64,000 nucleotides of DNA from Roseibium album (GCA_001404055.1 CXTY01000014.1:372001-436000); one strand, 5' to 3'; shown: positions 7,371-17,962, counted from the first letter of the stretch. Notes: generated by a model from the letters alone, not told the origin. Program-made: numbers and translations.

Positions 7371-9158
7371 CTAAGCTGCGGCGTTTTTCCGGTTCTGAAA
7401 CTGCAATTCGCACAAACGGCGATAGATGCCGTCATGATCAAAAAGTTCATCATGCGTTCCGCTTTCAACAACCTTGCCCTCATCCATGACGTGGATCTGG
7501 TGCGCGTGTCGAACAGTGCTCAAGCGGTGAGCGATGACCAGGGTTGTTCGATCCTCCATCAACTTTTCCAATGCGGTCTGGATCTTTGCCTCTGATTCTG
7601 CATCGAGGGCTGATGTCGCTTCGTCCAGAAGAAGAATGGGCGCATCGCGCAGCATCGCGCGGGCAATCGCGATACGTTGTCGCTGACCACCTGACAGATT
7701 GTTGCCTGCTTCACCTACTTTAGAATCATACCCTTCAGGCAGATTTGTAATGAATTCGTGCGCATTGGCCGAAATCGCCGCTGCTTCAATTTCAGCCTGC
7801 GAGGCGTTCGGCTTTCCAACAGCAATATTCTCTCTGACGCTCACATTAAACAGAAAAGACTCCTGACCGACATAGGCGATCTGTGAACGCAAGGAAGCTA
7901 TCTTGACTGAATTGATCTGACTGTCATCAATCAATATCTGTCCACTGTTCGGGTCGTAAAATCGTTCAACCAAGGAAAAGACGGTCGACTTCCCAGCCCC
8001 GGAAGGCCCAACCAGCGCAGTCATTTTGCCGGCCTCTGCAGTAAAACTAGCTCCTCGAAGCGCAGCACTTTCCCCATAAGAAAAGACAACATCCCGGAAT
8101 TCCATCTTACCCGAAGACACATCGAGATCTGTAGCATCATCCGCATCTTTCAGTGCGGGTTCCCGATCCACCAGTTCATACATGAGACGCAAACCAACAA
8201 TTTGCTTGCCAAGATTGACATTCAACCGCGCAAGTCTTCTGGCTGGGTCGTAGGCAAGCAGCAATGCCGTGATGAATGAGAACAGAGCTCCAGGATCCTG
8301 GTCAAGTTCAATGACCGAATAGCCGCCATAGAATATGACAAGTGCAATCGCGATGCCGCCAAGTGTGTCCATCAAGGGTGAGGTACGGGCTGTCAGCGAG
8401 GCGATCTTGTTCGATTGCTTCTGAACCTCAAGAACGCCAATTTCCATTCTCCCGCGCATGGCAGGCTCCATACCAAATGCCTTGACTATCCGCACTCCCA
8501 GTACCGACTCCTGCATCGTCGCACTGATCTTTGCACTCGAGACCACTTGCCTTTTTACGTATAGCTTTACCCGGCGCACCAGGATTGAGACGCCAACAAC
8601 AGCGGGCGGCATGGTGATCAGAGCGAAAGCGCTCAAAAATGGGTTTTGCACAACCATCACGAACGTAAGCCCGATCAGCGTCAGCACATCGCGTCCGATT
8701 GTGACAATGATCAAGTCCATGGTTGTCTTGGCGGCACTAACTCCCTGGCCAACGCGCACGGTGATTTCCGCCAGAGACATCCTGTCGAAATATGTTTGAT
8801 CCTGGCGGATAAGATGGTCGAACATTCGTCGTTGAAGGTCTGCGACTATCGAATTCCCGACCCGGGCGAGGACAACCATCTGCCCGAACGTCGAGGCACC
8901 CTTCAGGCTGAAAATCACCAGCACTGCGGCAGCGATTACATACACCATAGTCAGATCTTTGTTCACAAAGACCTCATTGACGACGTCGCGCATAATCCAG
9001 GCACTGGCAGCCGTTGTCGCAGCAATCATCGCCATGAAGACAAACGCCAGCAGATACTTCGGAATATACGTTCTGAAATTCTCGCTGAAGAGCCGTTTTA
9101 TCAGTTGAACCGTCCCGTTTGGATCAGTCCAAGCTTTCGATTTGAACGGGTTTCGCAC
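7371..9158 (-). CDS. MsbA-like ABC exporter, fused membrane and ATPase domains
   Basis: A half-transporter of 595 residues expected to dimerise in the inner membrane and export a lipid or hydrophobic substrate. The membrane domain (about 35-310, six segments) precedes a nucleotide-binding domain with Walker A GPSGAGKS (384-391), Q-loop YVGQESF, signature LSGGQRQR (488-495), Walker B ILLLDE (508-513) and the H-loop IAHRLST. This layout is that of MsbA/LipidA-type exporters, but close relatives carry peptides, drugs or glucans, so the substrate is unproven. It is a single-gene unit, separated from aspS by 149 bases and a hairpin. Confidence 0.9.
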   Translation of the reverse strand: MRNPFKSKAWTDPNGTVQLIKRLFSENFRTYIPKYLLAFVFMAMIAATTAASAWIMRDVVNEVFVNKDLTMVYVIAAAVLVIFSLKGASTFGQMVVLARVGNSIVADLQRRMFDHLIRQDQTYFDRMSLAEITVRVGQGVSAAKTTMDLIIVTIGRDVLTLIGLTFVMVVQNPFLSAFALITMPPAVVGVSILVRRVKLYVKRQVVSSAKISATMQESVLGVRIVKAFGMEPAMRGRMEIGVLEVQKQSNKIASLTARTSPLMDTLGGIAIALVIFYGGYSVIELDQDPGALFSFITALLLAYDPARRLARLNVNLGKQIVGLRLMYELVDREPALKDADDATDLDVSSGKMEFRDVVFSYGESAALRGASFTAEAGKMTALVGPSGAGKSTVFSLVERFYDPNSGQILIDDSQINSVKIASLRSQIAYVGQESFLFNVSVRENIAVGKPNASQAEIEAAAISANAHEFITNLPEGYDSKVGEAGNNLSGGQRQRIAIARAMLRDAPILLLDEATSALDAESEAKIQTALEKLMEDRTTLVIAHRLSTVRHAHQIHVMDEGKVVESGTHDELFDHDGIYRRLCELQFQNRKNAAA

Positions 9159-9226
9159 GCAGCCTTACCTTTCCAGAGGTGTCTAGGGTCATGACTTTAC
9201 TAGGTGCTGACACTATCGCCTGACAG

Positions 9227-9255
9227 CTTTGAGGCTAGCAATGCCAGCCTCAAAG
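9227..9255. terminator. Hairpin downstream of aspS
   Basis: CTTTGAGGCT (9227-9236) and AGCCTCAAAG (9246-9255) form a perfect 10-bp stem with a nine-base loop. It lies about 50 bases past the aspS stop on the minus strand. No clear U-tract follows, so it may act as a 3' stabiliser or weak terminator. Confidence 0.5.
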
Positions 9256-9307
9256 CCCCTTCCAAGAGAGGGGTACTCTTATTTGACAGCCTCCTGCAAG
9301 AGGGACC

Positions 9308-11092
9308 TTAATCTGCTTCCGGCAGGTTCAGACGCAAATGCAGGTCACGAAGCTGAGCCGTAGTCGCCTCGCTTGGTGCGCCCATCATGAGGTCTTCGGC
9401 CTTCTGGTTCATCGGGAAGAGCATGACTTCGCGGATATTGGCTTCGTCAGCCAAAAGCATCACCATGCGATCGATACCGGCTGCACAGCCACCATGCGGA
9501 GGCGCACCATACTGGAAGGCATTGACCATACCGCCGAAACGATTGTTCACTTCCTCTGCCGGATAACCTGCAATTTCGAAAGCTTTGTACATGATCTCGG
9601 GTTTGTGATTCCGGATAGCGCCTGATACCAATTCATTACCGTTACAGGAAAGGTCGTACTGCCAACCCTTGACGTCCAACGGGTCACCTTCCAGTGCTTC
9701 CATTCCGCCCTGCGGCATGGAGAATGGATTATGCTCGAAATCGACCTCGCCGGTTTCCTCGTCCCGCTCATAAATCGGGAAGTCAACAATCCAGGCAAAT
9801 TCAAACCGATCCTTGTCCGAATGACCGAGTTCCTCGCCTATAATGACGCGGGCCTTAGCAGCAACGGATACGAAATGCTTCGGCTTTCCACCGAGGAAAA
9901 AGGCAGCATCGCCGACATCAAGGCCCAATTGAACACGGATGGCTTCGGTACGCTCCGGTCCAATGTTTTTCGCAAGCGGTCCGGCTGCCTCCGAGGAACC
10001 ATCTTCGGCCTTCCGCCAGAAGATGTAACCCATACCGGGAAGTCCCTCGCTCTGGGCGAACTTGTTCATGCGGTCACAGAACTTGCGGCTACCGCCCGTC
10101 GGTGCAGGAATGGCTCGAATTTCAGTACCTGGCTGTTCCAGTAGTTTTGCAAAGATTGCGAAACCGGATCCGGCAAAATGCTCAGAAACGATCTGCATCT
10201 TGATCGGGTTTCTGAGGTCCGGCTTGTCCGTGCCGTACCAAAGTGCAGAGTCCTTATAAGAAATCTGTGGCCAGTTGCGGTTGACAGGGCGCCCCTTGCC
10301 AAATCTTTCAAAACAGCCGGCGATGACGGGTTCGATCGTATCGAACACCTCCTGCTGTGTGACAAACGACATTTCCATGTCCAGCTGATAGAAATCGGTT
10401 GGCGACCGATCAGCCCTCGGGTCTTCATCGCGGAAACAAGGCGCGATCTGGAAATACTTGTCGAAACCGGAAACCATCAGCAGCTGTTTGAACTGCTGCG
10501 GGGCCTGTGGCAGCGCGTAGAACTTGCCCGGATGCAGACGGGACGGCACCAGGAAGTCGCGCGCACCTTCCGGAGACGACGCTGTCAGAATTGGCGTCTG
10601 GAATTCGTTGAAGCCGATATCCCACATGCGGTCGCGTAGATCGCGTACAACGTTAGACCGCAGGATCATGTTGTCATGCAGTTTTTCACGACGCAGGTCG
10701 AGGAAGCGGTATTTCAGGCGAACGTCTTCAGGATAGTCAAGGTCACCGAAAACCGGCAGCGGCAACTCGGCGGCTGCACCCAGAATTTCCATCTCTCGGA
10801 TGAAAATCTCGACTTCACCGGTGGGAAGTTCCTTGTTGACAGTACCCTCAGATCGCTTCTTCACGTTACCATCAATACGAATGCACCATTCCGAACGCAC
10901 GGTTTCAGCAAGAGCAAAGGCGTCCGAGTCCGGGTCAACTACACACTGGGTGACGCCGTAGTGGTCACGCAGATCGATAAATAGCACCCCACCATGATCT
11001 CGGACCCGGTGGACCCAGCCGGAAAGACGGATGGTCTGGCCTTCGTCGGACAGACGGAGATCACCGCAAGTATGGCTACGGTAAGGATGCAT
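9308..11092 (-). CDS. aspS: Aspartyl-tRNA synthetase
   Basis: Charges tRNA-Asp (and, in bacteria without AsnRS, also tRNA-Asn). From the ATG at 11092 the protein has 594 residues: an N-terminal OB-fold anticodon domain ([26 protein letters not shown]), class II motif 2 ([30 protein letters not shown]), a bacterial GAD insertion in the middle, and motif 3 ([19 protein letters not shown]). The open frame extends 49 codons further upstream, but [12 protein letters not shown] is the family start and has GAACGAGA before it. Whether it is discriminating cannot be decided from this window. Confidence 0.97.
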   Translation of the reverse strand: MHPYRSHTCGDLRLSDEGQTIRLSGWVHRVRDHGGVLFIDLRDHYGVTQCVVDPDSDAFALAETVRSEWCIRIDGNVKKRSEGTVNKELPTGEVEIFIREMEILGAAAELPLPVFGDLDYPEDVRLKYRFLDLRREKLHDNMILRSNVVRDLRDRMWDIGFNEFQTPILTASSPEGARDFLVPSRLHPGKFYALPQAPQQFKQLLMVSGFDKYFQIAPCFRDEDPRADRSPTDFYQLDMEMSFVTQQEVFDTIEPVIAGCFERFGKGRPVNRNWPQISYKDSALWYGTDKPDLRNPIKMQIVSEHFAGSGFAIFAKLLEQPGTEIRAIPAPTGGSRKFCDRMNKFAQSEGLPGMGYIFWRKAEDGSSEAAGPLAKNIGPERTEAIRVQLGLDVGDAAFFLGGKPKHFVSVAAKARVIIGEELGHSDKDRFEFAWIVDFPIYERDEETGEVDFEHNPFSMPQGGMEALEGDPLDVKGWQYDLSCNGNELVSGAIRNHKPEIMYKAFEIAGYPAEEVNNRFGGMVNAFQYGAPPHGGCAAGIDRMVMLLADEANIREVMLFPMNQKAEDLMMGAPSEATTAQLRDLHLRLNLPEAD

Positions 11093-11417
11093 TCTCGTTC
11101 CTCGACAGTTCTGGAATTCCATAGAAAATCGTACGGCCCACCGAAGGCAGGCCGCGTCCGGCTGCACAAGCCATGTTGCGGGGCGAAAGTCAAGGGAGAG
11201 GCAAGTGGATCGCACCATCATCAAATTGAACTGCACCACTAATTCTCATGAAAGTTTCAGTCGAGCGTTCGTAAGAAAGAACCACCCCAGTTTCTCATGC
11301 ATATGATGCAATCTACGAGACCAGTACAGATTGGTCAGGAAAGCGCTGGTTGTAAAATTGCTCCAACACCACCGTTGCTATAAGAGTTGATGGGCTATCA
11401 AATAAAGGAGGCTTGCC
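11093..11417. other. Intergenic region between aspS and the DUF5993-dsbB pair
   Basis: 325 bases separating divergent genes, so it should hold both promoters. The clearest signal is a TATAAG -10-like box at 11379-11384 with a weak TTGCTC 15 bases upstream, pointing to the DUF5993 gene. I see no RNA gene, repeat or further credible ORF. Confidence 0.4.
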
Positions 11418-11573
11418 TTGATCTCTCTTCTATTTGCCCTGATGACTGCGGCGATCGTGCTGGCCTGGCGTGATCGGTGGCGCCTTTCGTTTGTTGTTTT
11501 TGCAGTGACATTTGCCTTGAGCATCTACTGGCTCGATTTTCACGCGACCAGGCCTTTGAGCATCAAGCTGTAG
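11418..11573 (+). CDS. DUF5993 family small membrane protein
   Basis: 51 residues starting at a TTG with a near-perfect AAAGGAGG seven bases upstream. The product begins MISLLFALMTAAIVLAW, continues with a basic RDRWR turn and a second hydrophobic segment LSFVVFAVTFALSIYWL, and ends HATRPLSIKL: two membrane segments joined by a short cytoplasmic loop. This matches the DUF5993 proteins usually encoded directly before dsbB genes. Its stop TAG overlaps the Shine-Dalgarno of dsbB (TAGGAG), implying translational coupling. The function is unknown; the pairing suggests a role with DsbB in disulfide formation. Confidence 0.75.
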   Translation: MISLLFALMTAAIVLAWRDRWRLSFVVFAVTFALSIYWLDFHATRPLSIKL

Positions 11574-11584
11574 GAGCAATTACA

Positions 11585-12172
11585 ATGATCATTCTTGCCC
11601 CTCATCCATCTCGTACGCTCAATGCAATCGGCTTGCTGGTTGTTTCAGGTATCCTGATTGCTGCCTATGCATTTCAGTTTGCGCTAGATGAACTGCCCTG
11701 CCCGCTTTGTCTTTTGCAGCGGGTCGCGCTGGTTGGCGTCGGCTACGGACTGTGCCTAAATCTCATTTACGGCGCAAAACCTCACCACTACGGCATCATG
11801 CTACTCTCAGGCCTCTATGGAGGCACAGTTTCAGCAAGGCAGATCCTCTTGCATATCGTTCCGGGTACTGGCAGCTACGGCTCACCGGTGCTCGGCCTGC
11901 ACTATTATACTTGGGCTGGTATCTGCTTTTTCCTGATCATTCTCGGAACCGCGATCATGCTGCTCTTTGAGGGGCAGTATCGTAAGACACTGGTCGACAA
12001 GCCCGAACACGGTAGCTTCGGCGGGCAGAAACTCGCGAAATTCGCATTCTTCGTCATGTTATCACTTGCGGCAGCAAACACCGTCACGACATTTCTGGAG
12101 TGCGGACCGGGTATCTGTGCTGACCCGCCGACGGAATACAAATTGATCAATGACCTGAAGTCTGCGGAATGA
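11585..12172 (+). CDS. dsbB: DsbB-family disulfide bond formation protein
   Basis: An inner-membrane quinone-linked oxidase that reoxidises a DsbA-type thiol oxidase. The 195 residues carry the CPLC redox pair (Cys39, Cys42) directly after the first membrane segment, as in all DsbB proteins. Unlike E. coli DsbB, the second pair is not in a loop between segments 3 and 4 but at the far end (ECGPGICAD, Cys173 and Cys178) after what looks like a fifth membrane segment, which would put it in the periplasm. The start at 11585 has GGAG upstream and sits 11 bases behind the DUF5993 stop. No dsbA is in the window. Confidence 0.88.
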   Translation: MIILAPHPSRTLNAIGLLVVSGILIAAYAFQFALDELPCPLCLLQRVALVGVGYGLCLNLIYGAKPHHYGIMLLSGLYGGTVSARQILLHIVPGTGSYGSPVLGLHYYTWAGICFFLIILGTAIMLLFEGQYRKTLVDKPEHGSFGGQKLAKFAFFVMLSLAAANTVTTFLECGPGICADPPTEYKLINDLKSAE

Positions 12173-12209
12173 TCGCAGATCGCCCGGGTTGATTTGAAAT
12201 CCAAGTGAA

Positions 12210-12836
12210 TCAGGCATCCACAGCTTGTAGCAAAGGACGCCATTGCCCCCTCACCTCATGCGCGCTGGCGTCGTTCACATCAAAGACACCGGATCCGTCA
12301 GCTGCATGCCGGGCATAGAGGACCCTATCTGAAATCCGGCATAGGACCGGGTAGCCTTTTTTGGAAAGAGCCTGCTCAAGGTCGGCAACCTGGGTTGAAC
12401 TGCGATTGATCCGATTGGCGATCACGTGGATGTCGGCCTTGCCTTTTCGGATCCGCTTTATTTCGGAAATATCATCAAGGAATTTCAGCGTTGCTTTCCA
12501 GTCAAACATGGATGCCAAAACCGGCACGACAATGTCTGACGCCTCAGCGATAAGTTTCTTTGTCAGTTCTGAGCGCAACCCGCCCGGTCCATCGATAACG
12601 ATTGCATCCAGATCTTTGTCTTTGACACCAATCGAATCGATCTTGGTCCAGTTCAACGCTTCAATTTTTGCAAGTTTTTTGGAACGGCGTTTTGCCCAGG
12701 CCAGACTTGACTTCTGTCTATCTGCATCTGCAAGCGCGACGTGATCGCCTCTCGCGGCAAAAGCAACTGCAAGATTGGTGGCAACAGTGGTTTTGCCGCA
12801 TCCGCCCTTGGAATTCACCACCAAAATTTTTCGCAT
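12210..12836 (-). CDS. Orphan ParA/MinD-type P-loop ATPase
   Basis: 208 residues with a deviant Walker A motif at the very N-terminus (SKGGCGKTT, signature Lys10 and Lys15), a Walker A' region (LADADRQKSSLAW) and Walker B-like AIVIDGPGG. Such proteins position cargo such as DNA, chemoreceptors or carboxysomes by ATP-driven dimerisation. There is no parB, parS-like repeat or cargo gene beside it, so this is an orphan, and its cargo cannot be named. It converges on dsbB (37 bases apart) and diverges from rnd. Length is short for chromosomal ParA (about 260), typical of the orphan group. Confidence 0.87.
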   Translation of the reverse strand: MRKILVVNSKGGCGKTTVATNLAVAFAARGDHVALADADRQKSSLAWAKRRSKKLAKIEALNWTKIDSIGVKDKDLDAIVIDGPGGLRSELTKKLIAEASDIVVPVLASMFDWKATLKFLDDISEIKRIRKGKADIHVIANRINRSSTQVADLEQALSKKGYPVLCRISDRVLYARHAADGSGVFDVNDASAHEVRGQWRPLLQAVDA

Positions 12837-12980
12837 TTACTCTTCCCTGATCGTTTCACTTGCCGCGGTATCTTCGATCAACATAGGTGCACTTAATGCG
12901 CTTATTCAAGTATTTTCAATTTGAAAATTACCATTTCGTGGCGACAAAGCGGCAGAACTCGGGTATAGCTTTGCCCCACC

Positions 12981-14165
12981 ATGCATGTGATTACAAAAAC
13001 AAAAGACCTCGCCGCTGCCTGTCAAAGTCTTGCCACAAATGACTATGTGACGGTGGATACCGAATTTCTTCGGGAAACCACCTTCTGGCCCAAACTCTGC
13101 GTCATTCAGATGGCCGGGCCAGACATGGCATTCATTGTCGACGCCTTGTCAGAGGGGCTTGATTTAAAACCCTTTTTCGACCTCATGAGCGACAGCAGCG
13201 TGACGAAAGTGTTTCACGCTGCCCGTCAGGACATCGAAATCATCTACCACCTTGGCGAACTGATCCCCGCGCCCATGTTCGACACGCAGGTCGCCGCCAT
13301 GGTTTGTGGATTTGGGGACTCCATTTCCTATGACCAATTGATCTACAAAGTCACCGGCGCCCGGATTGACAAGTCATCCCGTTTCACGGACTGGGCCAGA
13401 CGCCCCCTGACAAACAAGCAACTCGACTATGCGCTTGCAGATGTCACCCATTTGCGTGATGCCTATCAATTCCTGAAAGCCAATCTCGCGGAACAGAACC
13501 GAAGTCATTGGGTTGAAGATGAAATGCAGGTTCTGACTTCAGTCGGCACCTACCGCACAGACCCTGACCTTGCCTGGAAAAGACTAAAACTGCGCGTTCG
13601 CAAACCAATTGAGCTTGCGGTGATGATGGAATTGGCAGCCTGGCGTGAAAAGGAAGCGCAGTCCCGCAATGTTCCTCGCAGCCGGGTGGTCAAGGACGAT
13701 GCAATCTACGAACTGGCCGCTCAACAGCCGAAAGACACCGAATCCCTGGGCCGCCTCAGAACGATTCCTAGGGGTTTTGAACGATCCAGATCTGCAGATG
13801 ATATTCTGAAAGCGGTCAGACGGGCGCTTGATCTTCCCAAGGAAAAATTACCCAAGCTTCCAAAAGGCCGCCAGGCTCCGGATGGATCTGCAGCTGCGGT
13901 AGACCTGCTCAAGGTTCTTTTGAAGCTTGTAAGTGAAGCGAACGGCGTGGCAGCCAAGGTTATTGCGACTGTCGACGAACTTGAAAAAATTGCTGCCGAC
14001 GACGCTGCAGATGTTGCCGCTTTGAAAGGCTGGCGCAGAGAGTTGTTTGGAGAAACCGCACTCAAGCTCAAACGAGGTGAAGTCGCTCTAGCTTTCCAAA
14101 ATCGACAAATTGTGGCGCTTGATCAGGATCCGCCGGCTGACTTGAATTCACAAGCGGCGGAATAA
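12981..14165 (+). CDS. rnd: Ribonuclease D
   Basis: A 3'-5' exoribonuclease that trims stable RNA precursors, notably tRNA. The DEDDy catalytic set is visible: Asp26 and Glu28 in TVDTEFL, Asp84 in FHAARQDIEI, and Tyr150/Asp154 in YALADVTHL. An HRDC domain follows at about 205-285 (IELAVMMELAAWREKEAQ ... PRSRVVKDDAIYELA), then a C-terminal helical part. 394 residues is normal. It sits between the orphan ParA (divergent) and ppx (convergent), in the conserved aspS-rnd-ppx-ppk neighbourhood of Rhizobiales. Confidence 0.95.
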   Translation: MHVITKTKDLAAACQSLATNDYVTVDTEFLRETTFWPKLCVIQMAGPDMAFIVDALSEGLDLKPFFDLMSDSSVTKVFHAARQDIEIIYHLGELIPAPMFDTQVAAMVCGFGDSISYDQLIYKVTGARIDKSSRFTDWARRPLTNKQLDYALADVTHLRDAYQFLKANLAEQNRSHWVEDEMQVLTSVGTYRTDPDLAWKRLKLRVRKPIELAVMMELAAWREKEAQSRNVPRSRVVKDDAIYELAAQQPKDTESLGRLRTIPRGFERSRSADDILKAVRRALDLPKEKLPKLPKGRQAPDGSAAAVDLLKVLLKLVSEANGVAAKVIATVDELEKIAADDAADVAALKGWRRELFGETALKLKRGEVALAFQNRQIVALDQDPPADLNSQAAE

Positions 14166-14223
14166 CCGTTTATCCTCTTTTACTTACGAAGAAGTTTGAA
14201 GAAATCACCGGGTACGCAAATAC

Positions 14224-15744
14224 CTATCCGGTGGTAACCCTTACCTCTGCCTTGATCGTCTTGCCGAGCTGATTGGCGCGTTTACGCAATCGCTCACCAT
14301 CAAGATTGGCAAGATCCGAACCGAGCTCCAGATCCAGTCCTTCTTCTGTCGTTGAGATACCAACCCTTGGCAACACGCCTGCCATTGAAGCGCTGAGCAA
14401 GGAAGCGACACGAAGTGTAGCACCCAGCACCTTAGCGCGAATTTTAAGACGATCAGTAAAAAGCTCCCGGATCAATTGTGACAAAGCACCGTCCCGCAGG
14501 CCGTGATGTCGATAAAAAACGGCAGCAGCCAGGTAAGCCCGGCTCGCATGATCGAGTCCAACAAAGGAAGCGTTGGAAATGATATTCAGGCTTTGCTCGC
14601 CCCTATAGTCCGGATGGGCGCGCCAACCGATATCAGCCAACAGACAAGCGGCATGCCGAAGTCTCGTTTCATTGGCGGTTTCCTCGATTTCCAATTTCCG
14701 GAACATGTCATCCGTCCAGGAGATCAACTCATCGGCGTGGTCAGGCGAGCGTGCGCGCAAGATGCATAATTCACGGGCGGCTTCGATGACCGGATCTTGT
14801 GCCTGCATTTCCAGCGGCAATTTTTCATGAAGTAGGCCTTCCCTCACGCCAGTTGCGGAAAAGACAAGCCGTTCGGCTTTCATTGACGTGAGCACCTGTT
14901 CCAAAACAACCGCTCCAATCGGAACCAGTGGGCGCCGTTGCTTGGAAACGACTTCTGCCTTTTGGATACCGTCCAGATTGGGAACTGCAATTTTCCGGCA
15001 AAATTCAATGGCTTCCTGTGCGCCGATCTCATAATTGTGCATCACGTGGAGAGGATATTTGTTTTGAATCATATGGAGGCGCCCGAGAGATCGCCAGGTT
15101 CCTCCAACAGCATAAAATGTTCGTTCACCTGGAGCCAGGTCCGGCCAGTCAAAGCGCTTCAACGCATGTTCAGCCAGGTCCCGTGCATTTGAGACCTTGC
15201 CTTCTGCTTCTTCAGAGAGGCGTAGTCCACCGAGTGGAAAGGTGGCCCCTTTGCCAGGTACCTTGTTGGTGATTTCAACAAGTTCAAGACTGCCACCGCC
15301 CATATCACCGACGATCCCGCGAGGCTGCCAAAAGCCGGCAACAACACCAAGCGCGGAATAATATGCTTCCTCACTGCCATCCAGAATGCGGACAGGGGCT
15401 TTCAGGATCTTTTCGACTTCAGATACGAATTTTGGGCCGTTCTCGGCATCTCTCGCCGCAGCTGTCGCAACGATATAGAGGTCCTGACAGCCGGTATGTT
15501 CTATCAACGCTTTAAAACGCACCAATTCGCCAAGCGCCAGATTGACGGATTCATCCGCCAGCTGCCCGGTCGCAGCTACGCCTCGTCCCAGACCCGCGAG
15601 AAGTTTTTCGTTAAAGAGCATGGTCGGCGTACGGGCCTTGCGCTCGTAAACAACCAAACGCACCGAGTTGGATCCGATATCCACCACCGCAACCGGTCCG
15701 GCACCGTTGAGCCTGCCGCGTGCGGGCTGATACTGGCGTGTCAT
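14224..15744 (-). CDS. ppx: Exopolyphosphatase, Ppx/GppA family
   Basis: Hydrolyses terminal phosphate from polyphosphate and may also act on pppGpp. The N-terminal actin-like ATPase fold shows the phosphate loops AVVDIGSNSVRLVVYE and IVGDMGGGSLELVEI, with the catalytic Glu in the DGSEEAYYSALG stretch; a C-terminal HD-like helical domain follows (residues ~300-490, with HAACLLADIGWRAHP). The ATG at 15744 is one base after the ppk stop codon (TAG-C-ATG), so translation is coupled to ppk. A start 15 codons upstream would overlap ppk and is less likely. 506 residues matches alphaproteobacterial Ppx. Confidence 0.93.
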   Translation of the reverse strand: MTRQYQPARGRLNGAGPVAVVDIGSNSVRLVVYERKARTPTMLFNEKLLAGLGRGVAATGQLADESVNLALGELVRFKALIEHTGCQDLYIVATAAARDAENGPKFVSEVEKILKAPVRILDGSEEAYYSALGVVAGFWQPRGIVGDMGGGSLELVEITNKVPGKGATFPLGGLRLSEEAEGKVSNARDLAEHALKRFDWPDLAPGERTFYAVGGTWRSLGRLHMIQNKYPLHVMHNYEIGAQEAIEFCRKIAVPNLDGIQKAEVVSKQRRPLVPIGAVVLEQVLTSMKAERLVFSATGVREGLLHEKLPLEMQAQDPVIEAARELCILRARSPDHADELISWTDDMFRKLEIEETANETRLRHAACLLADIGWRAHPDYRGEQSLNIISNASFVGLDHASRAYLAAAVFYRHHGLRDGALSQLIRELFTDRLKIRAKVLGATLRVASLLSASMAGVLPRVGISTTEEGLDLELGSDLANLDGERLRKRANQLGKTIKAEVRVTTG

Positions 15745-15745
15745 G

Positions 15746-17962
15746 CTACCCTCGTTTTTGCCGCTCAAGGAACGGCCGGGGCCGATCACTTTTCAATGAC
15801 TTTCCTCTACCCGAGAGAGATGGATTTGTCATGAAATACTGATGTGCGTTGAACCGTTCCTCGTCCGGGCCCGGTACAATTCGCTTGTGGCTTCCATCAG
15901 AAAGGATGCGCCAGCTCTGTTCGTTGTCCTTTAGGTTGGCGACCATGATCTGATCGAGAACCTGCTCATGAACTGTCGCCGTCATCAAGGGCGTCAGAAC
16001 TTCCACCCGCCTATCGATATTGCGGGGCATGAGGTCGGCCGAACCGATGTAAACATGGGCTTCAGGGGAAGGCAGCCCTTGGCCGTTACCGAAGCAATAG
16101 ATACGCGAATGCTCCAGGAAACGCCCGACAATGGACTTCACCCTGATATTTTCCGAAAGCCCTTTTATGCCCGGACGCAAACAGCAAATACCACGGACCA
16201 CAAGGTCTATCTGAACACCTGCCTGACTGGCCCTGTAAAGCGCGTCAATGGACTCAGTGTCGACCAGCGAGTTCATTTTCATCCAGATCTGGGCGGGGCG
16301 CCCAGCGCGCGCATGCTCAACCTCGGCCTCAATCATTTCCAACAGACGGTCGCGCAGGTTTACCGGCGAGACCATGAAGTGATTGAGTTCAGCAGGTTCT
16401 GCGTAGCCGGTGATGTAATTGAAAACCCTGGCCGCATCTTTCGCAATACCCGGATCGTCGGTGAAGAAGGACAAGTCCTCGTAAATCCGCGCAGTAATCG
16501 GATGATAGTTGCCGGTGCCAATGTGGCAGTAGGTTTTCAGCTGGCCATGTTCACGCTTGACGACCATCGACAGTTTGGAGTGTGTCTTGAGCTCGATGAA
16601 CCCAAAAACAACTTGGACACCTGCTCTCTCAAGATCTCTTGCCCATTTGATGTTGGCTGCCTCGTCAAATCGGGCTTTCAGTTCGACCAGCGCAGTGACG
16701 GTTTTACCGGCCTCGGCCGCTTCGACCAGGGCCTTTACGATTGGGGAATTGTTGGAAGTCCGGTAAAGGGTCTGCTTGATCGCAACCACATCCGGATCAC
16801 GCGCAGCCTGCCTGAGATACTGGACGACGACATCGAAGGATTCATAGGGATGATGAACAATGATGTCCTTCTGAAGGATCGCCGCCAGACAATCTCCGCC
16901 ATGCTCACGAATACGTTCCGGGAAGCGCGCTGAATATGGCTTGAATTTCAGGTCCGACCTTTCCAGGTCCACAATCTGGGAGAGATTGTTAAGCGCAAGA
17001 AGACCTGTTGCCAGGAATATTTCGTTCTCTGCAACATCCAATGCTTCGGCAACGAATTCTCGTAGTGCCGCCGGCGTTGTCTCCAGGATTTCCAGACGGA
17101 TCACAGAGCCCCTGCGGCGGCGCTTCAATGCGCTTTCAAAGAGACGAACAAGATCTTCGGCCTCTTCCTCGATTTCAAGGTCGCTGTCACGGATCACTCT
17201 GAAAGCGCCCTTGCCGCGGATCTCATACCCAGGGAACAAACGTCCAATAAACAGACTGACGACTTTTTCGATTGCGATAAATCGTGCTGAACCATCTTCT
17301 GCGTTCGGGAGCTGCACGAAGCGATCGACCTGGTTGGGTATTCGAAGCAGCGCGATCATGCCGCGACTACCGGACGTTGGGACCAGTTCAAATACGATCG
17401 AAAAGCCGAGATTGGGTATGAAGGGGAACGGATGTGCAGGATCAAGCGCAAGAGGCGTTAAAACGGGAAATACGTAGGCTAAAAAATACTCTTGCAGCCA
17501 AGTCTTGTCGGTCTCGCTCAGGTGGTCACGGTTCAGAACCTCGATGCCCTTTTCCGCGATTTCGCGATGCAGTTCACCCCAGATCTGTTGCTGCGAAGCC
17601 TGCAGTTCTCTTACAGCTTCACTGATCTTTTGAAGTTGTTCATTCGGTGTCAGTCCGTCATCAGAAAGATAAGTGACATCAGCACGTTGCTGGCCGCGCA
17701 AACCCGCAACTCGGACCATGAAAAATTCATCGAGATTGTTGGCGGAAATGGATAGAAACCGAACCCGTTCCAAAAGTGGATGGTTCGGGTTCATTGCTTC
17801 TTCCAGAACCCGCTGGTTGAACTGCAGCCAGGAAAGCTCCCGGTTCATAAACCGTGCAGGCAAATTAGCGAGCTCAGATTCGGACGTTAGGCCCGCGACA
17901 TTCTGGTCGGTAACAATAGAGGAAGGCGACAGAATGTCAGAAAGATCCGGCGTTTCATTCAT
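15746..17962 (-). CDS. ppk: Polyphosphate kinase 1
   Basis: Makes polyphosphate from ATP through a phosphohistidine intermediate. From the ATG at 17962 (GGAAGG just upstream) it has 738 residues. The four PPK1 domains are recognisable: N domain [19 protein letters not shown], head domain, and the two phospholipase D-like C domains with [13 protein letters not shown], containing the catalytic His, and [17 protein letters not shown]. An upstream in-frame start at 18043 lacks a ribosome site. It is followed directly by ppx, so synthesis and breakdown of the polymer are encoded in one transcript, and preceded by hdaA 108 bases upstream. Confidence 0.96.
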   Translation of the reverse strand: MNETPDLSDILSPSSIVTDQNVAGLTSESELANLPARFMNRELSWLQFNQRVLEEAMNPNHPLLERVRFLSISANNLDEFFMVRVAGLRGQQRADVTYLSDDGLTPNEQLQKISEAVRELQASQQQIWGELHREIAEKGIEVLNRDHLSETDKTWLQEYFLAYVFPVLTPLALDPAHPFPFIPNLGFSIVFELVPTSGSRGMIALLRIPNQVDRFVQLPNAEDGSARFIAIEKVVSLFIGRLFPGYEIRGKGAFRVIRDSDLEIEEEAEDLVRLFESALKRRRRGSVIRLEILETTPAALREFVAEALDVAENEIFLATGLLALNNLSQIVDLERSDLKFKPYSARFPERIREHGGDCLAAILQKDIIVHHPYESFDVVVQYLRQAARDPDVVAIKQTLYRTSNNSPIVKALVEAAEAGKTVTALVELKARFDEAANIKWARDLERAGVQVVFGFIELKTHSKLSMVVKREHGQLKTYCHIGTGNYHPITARIYEDLSFFTDDPGIAKDAARVFNYITGYAEPAELNHFMVSPVNLRDRLLEMIEAEVEHARAGRPAQIWMKMNSLVDTESIDALYRASQAGVQIDLVVRGICCLRPGIKGLSENIRVKSIVGRFLEHSRIYCFGNGQGLPSPEAHVYIGSADLMPRNIDRRVEVLTPLMTATVHEQVLDQIMVANLKDNEQSWRILSDGSHKRIVPGPDEERFNAHQYFMTNPSLSGRGKSLKSDRPRPFLERQKRG

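Noticed and set aside
15968-16933. A 321-residue plus-strand open frame inside ppk
   Set aside because: Antisense shadow of a certain gene (PPK1).
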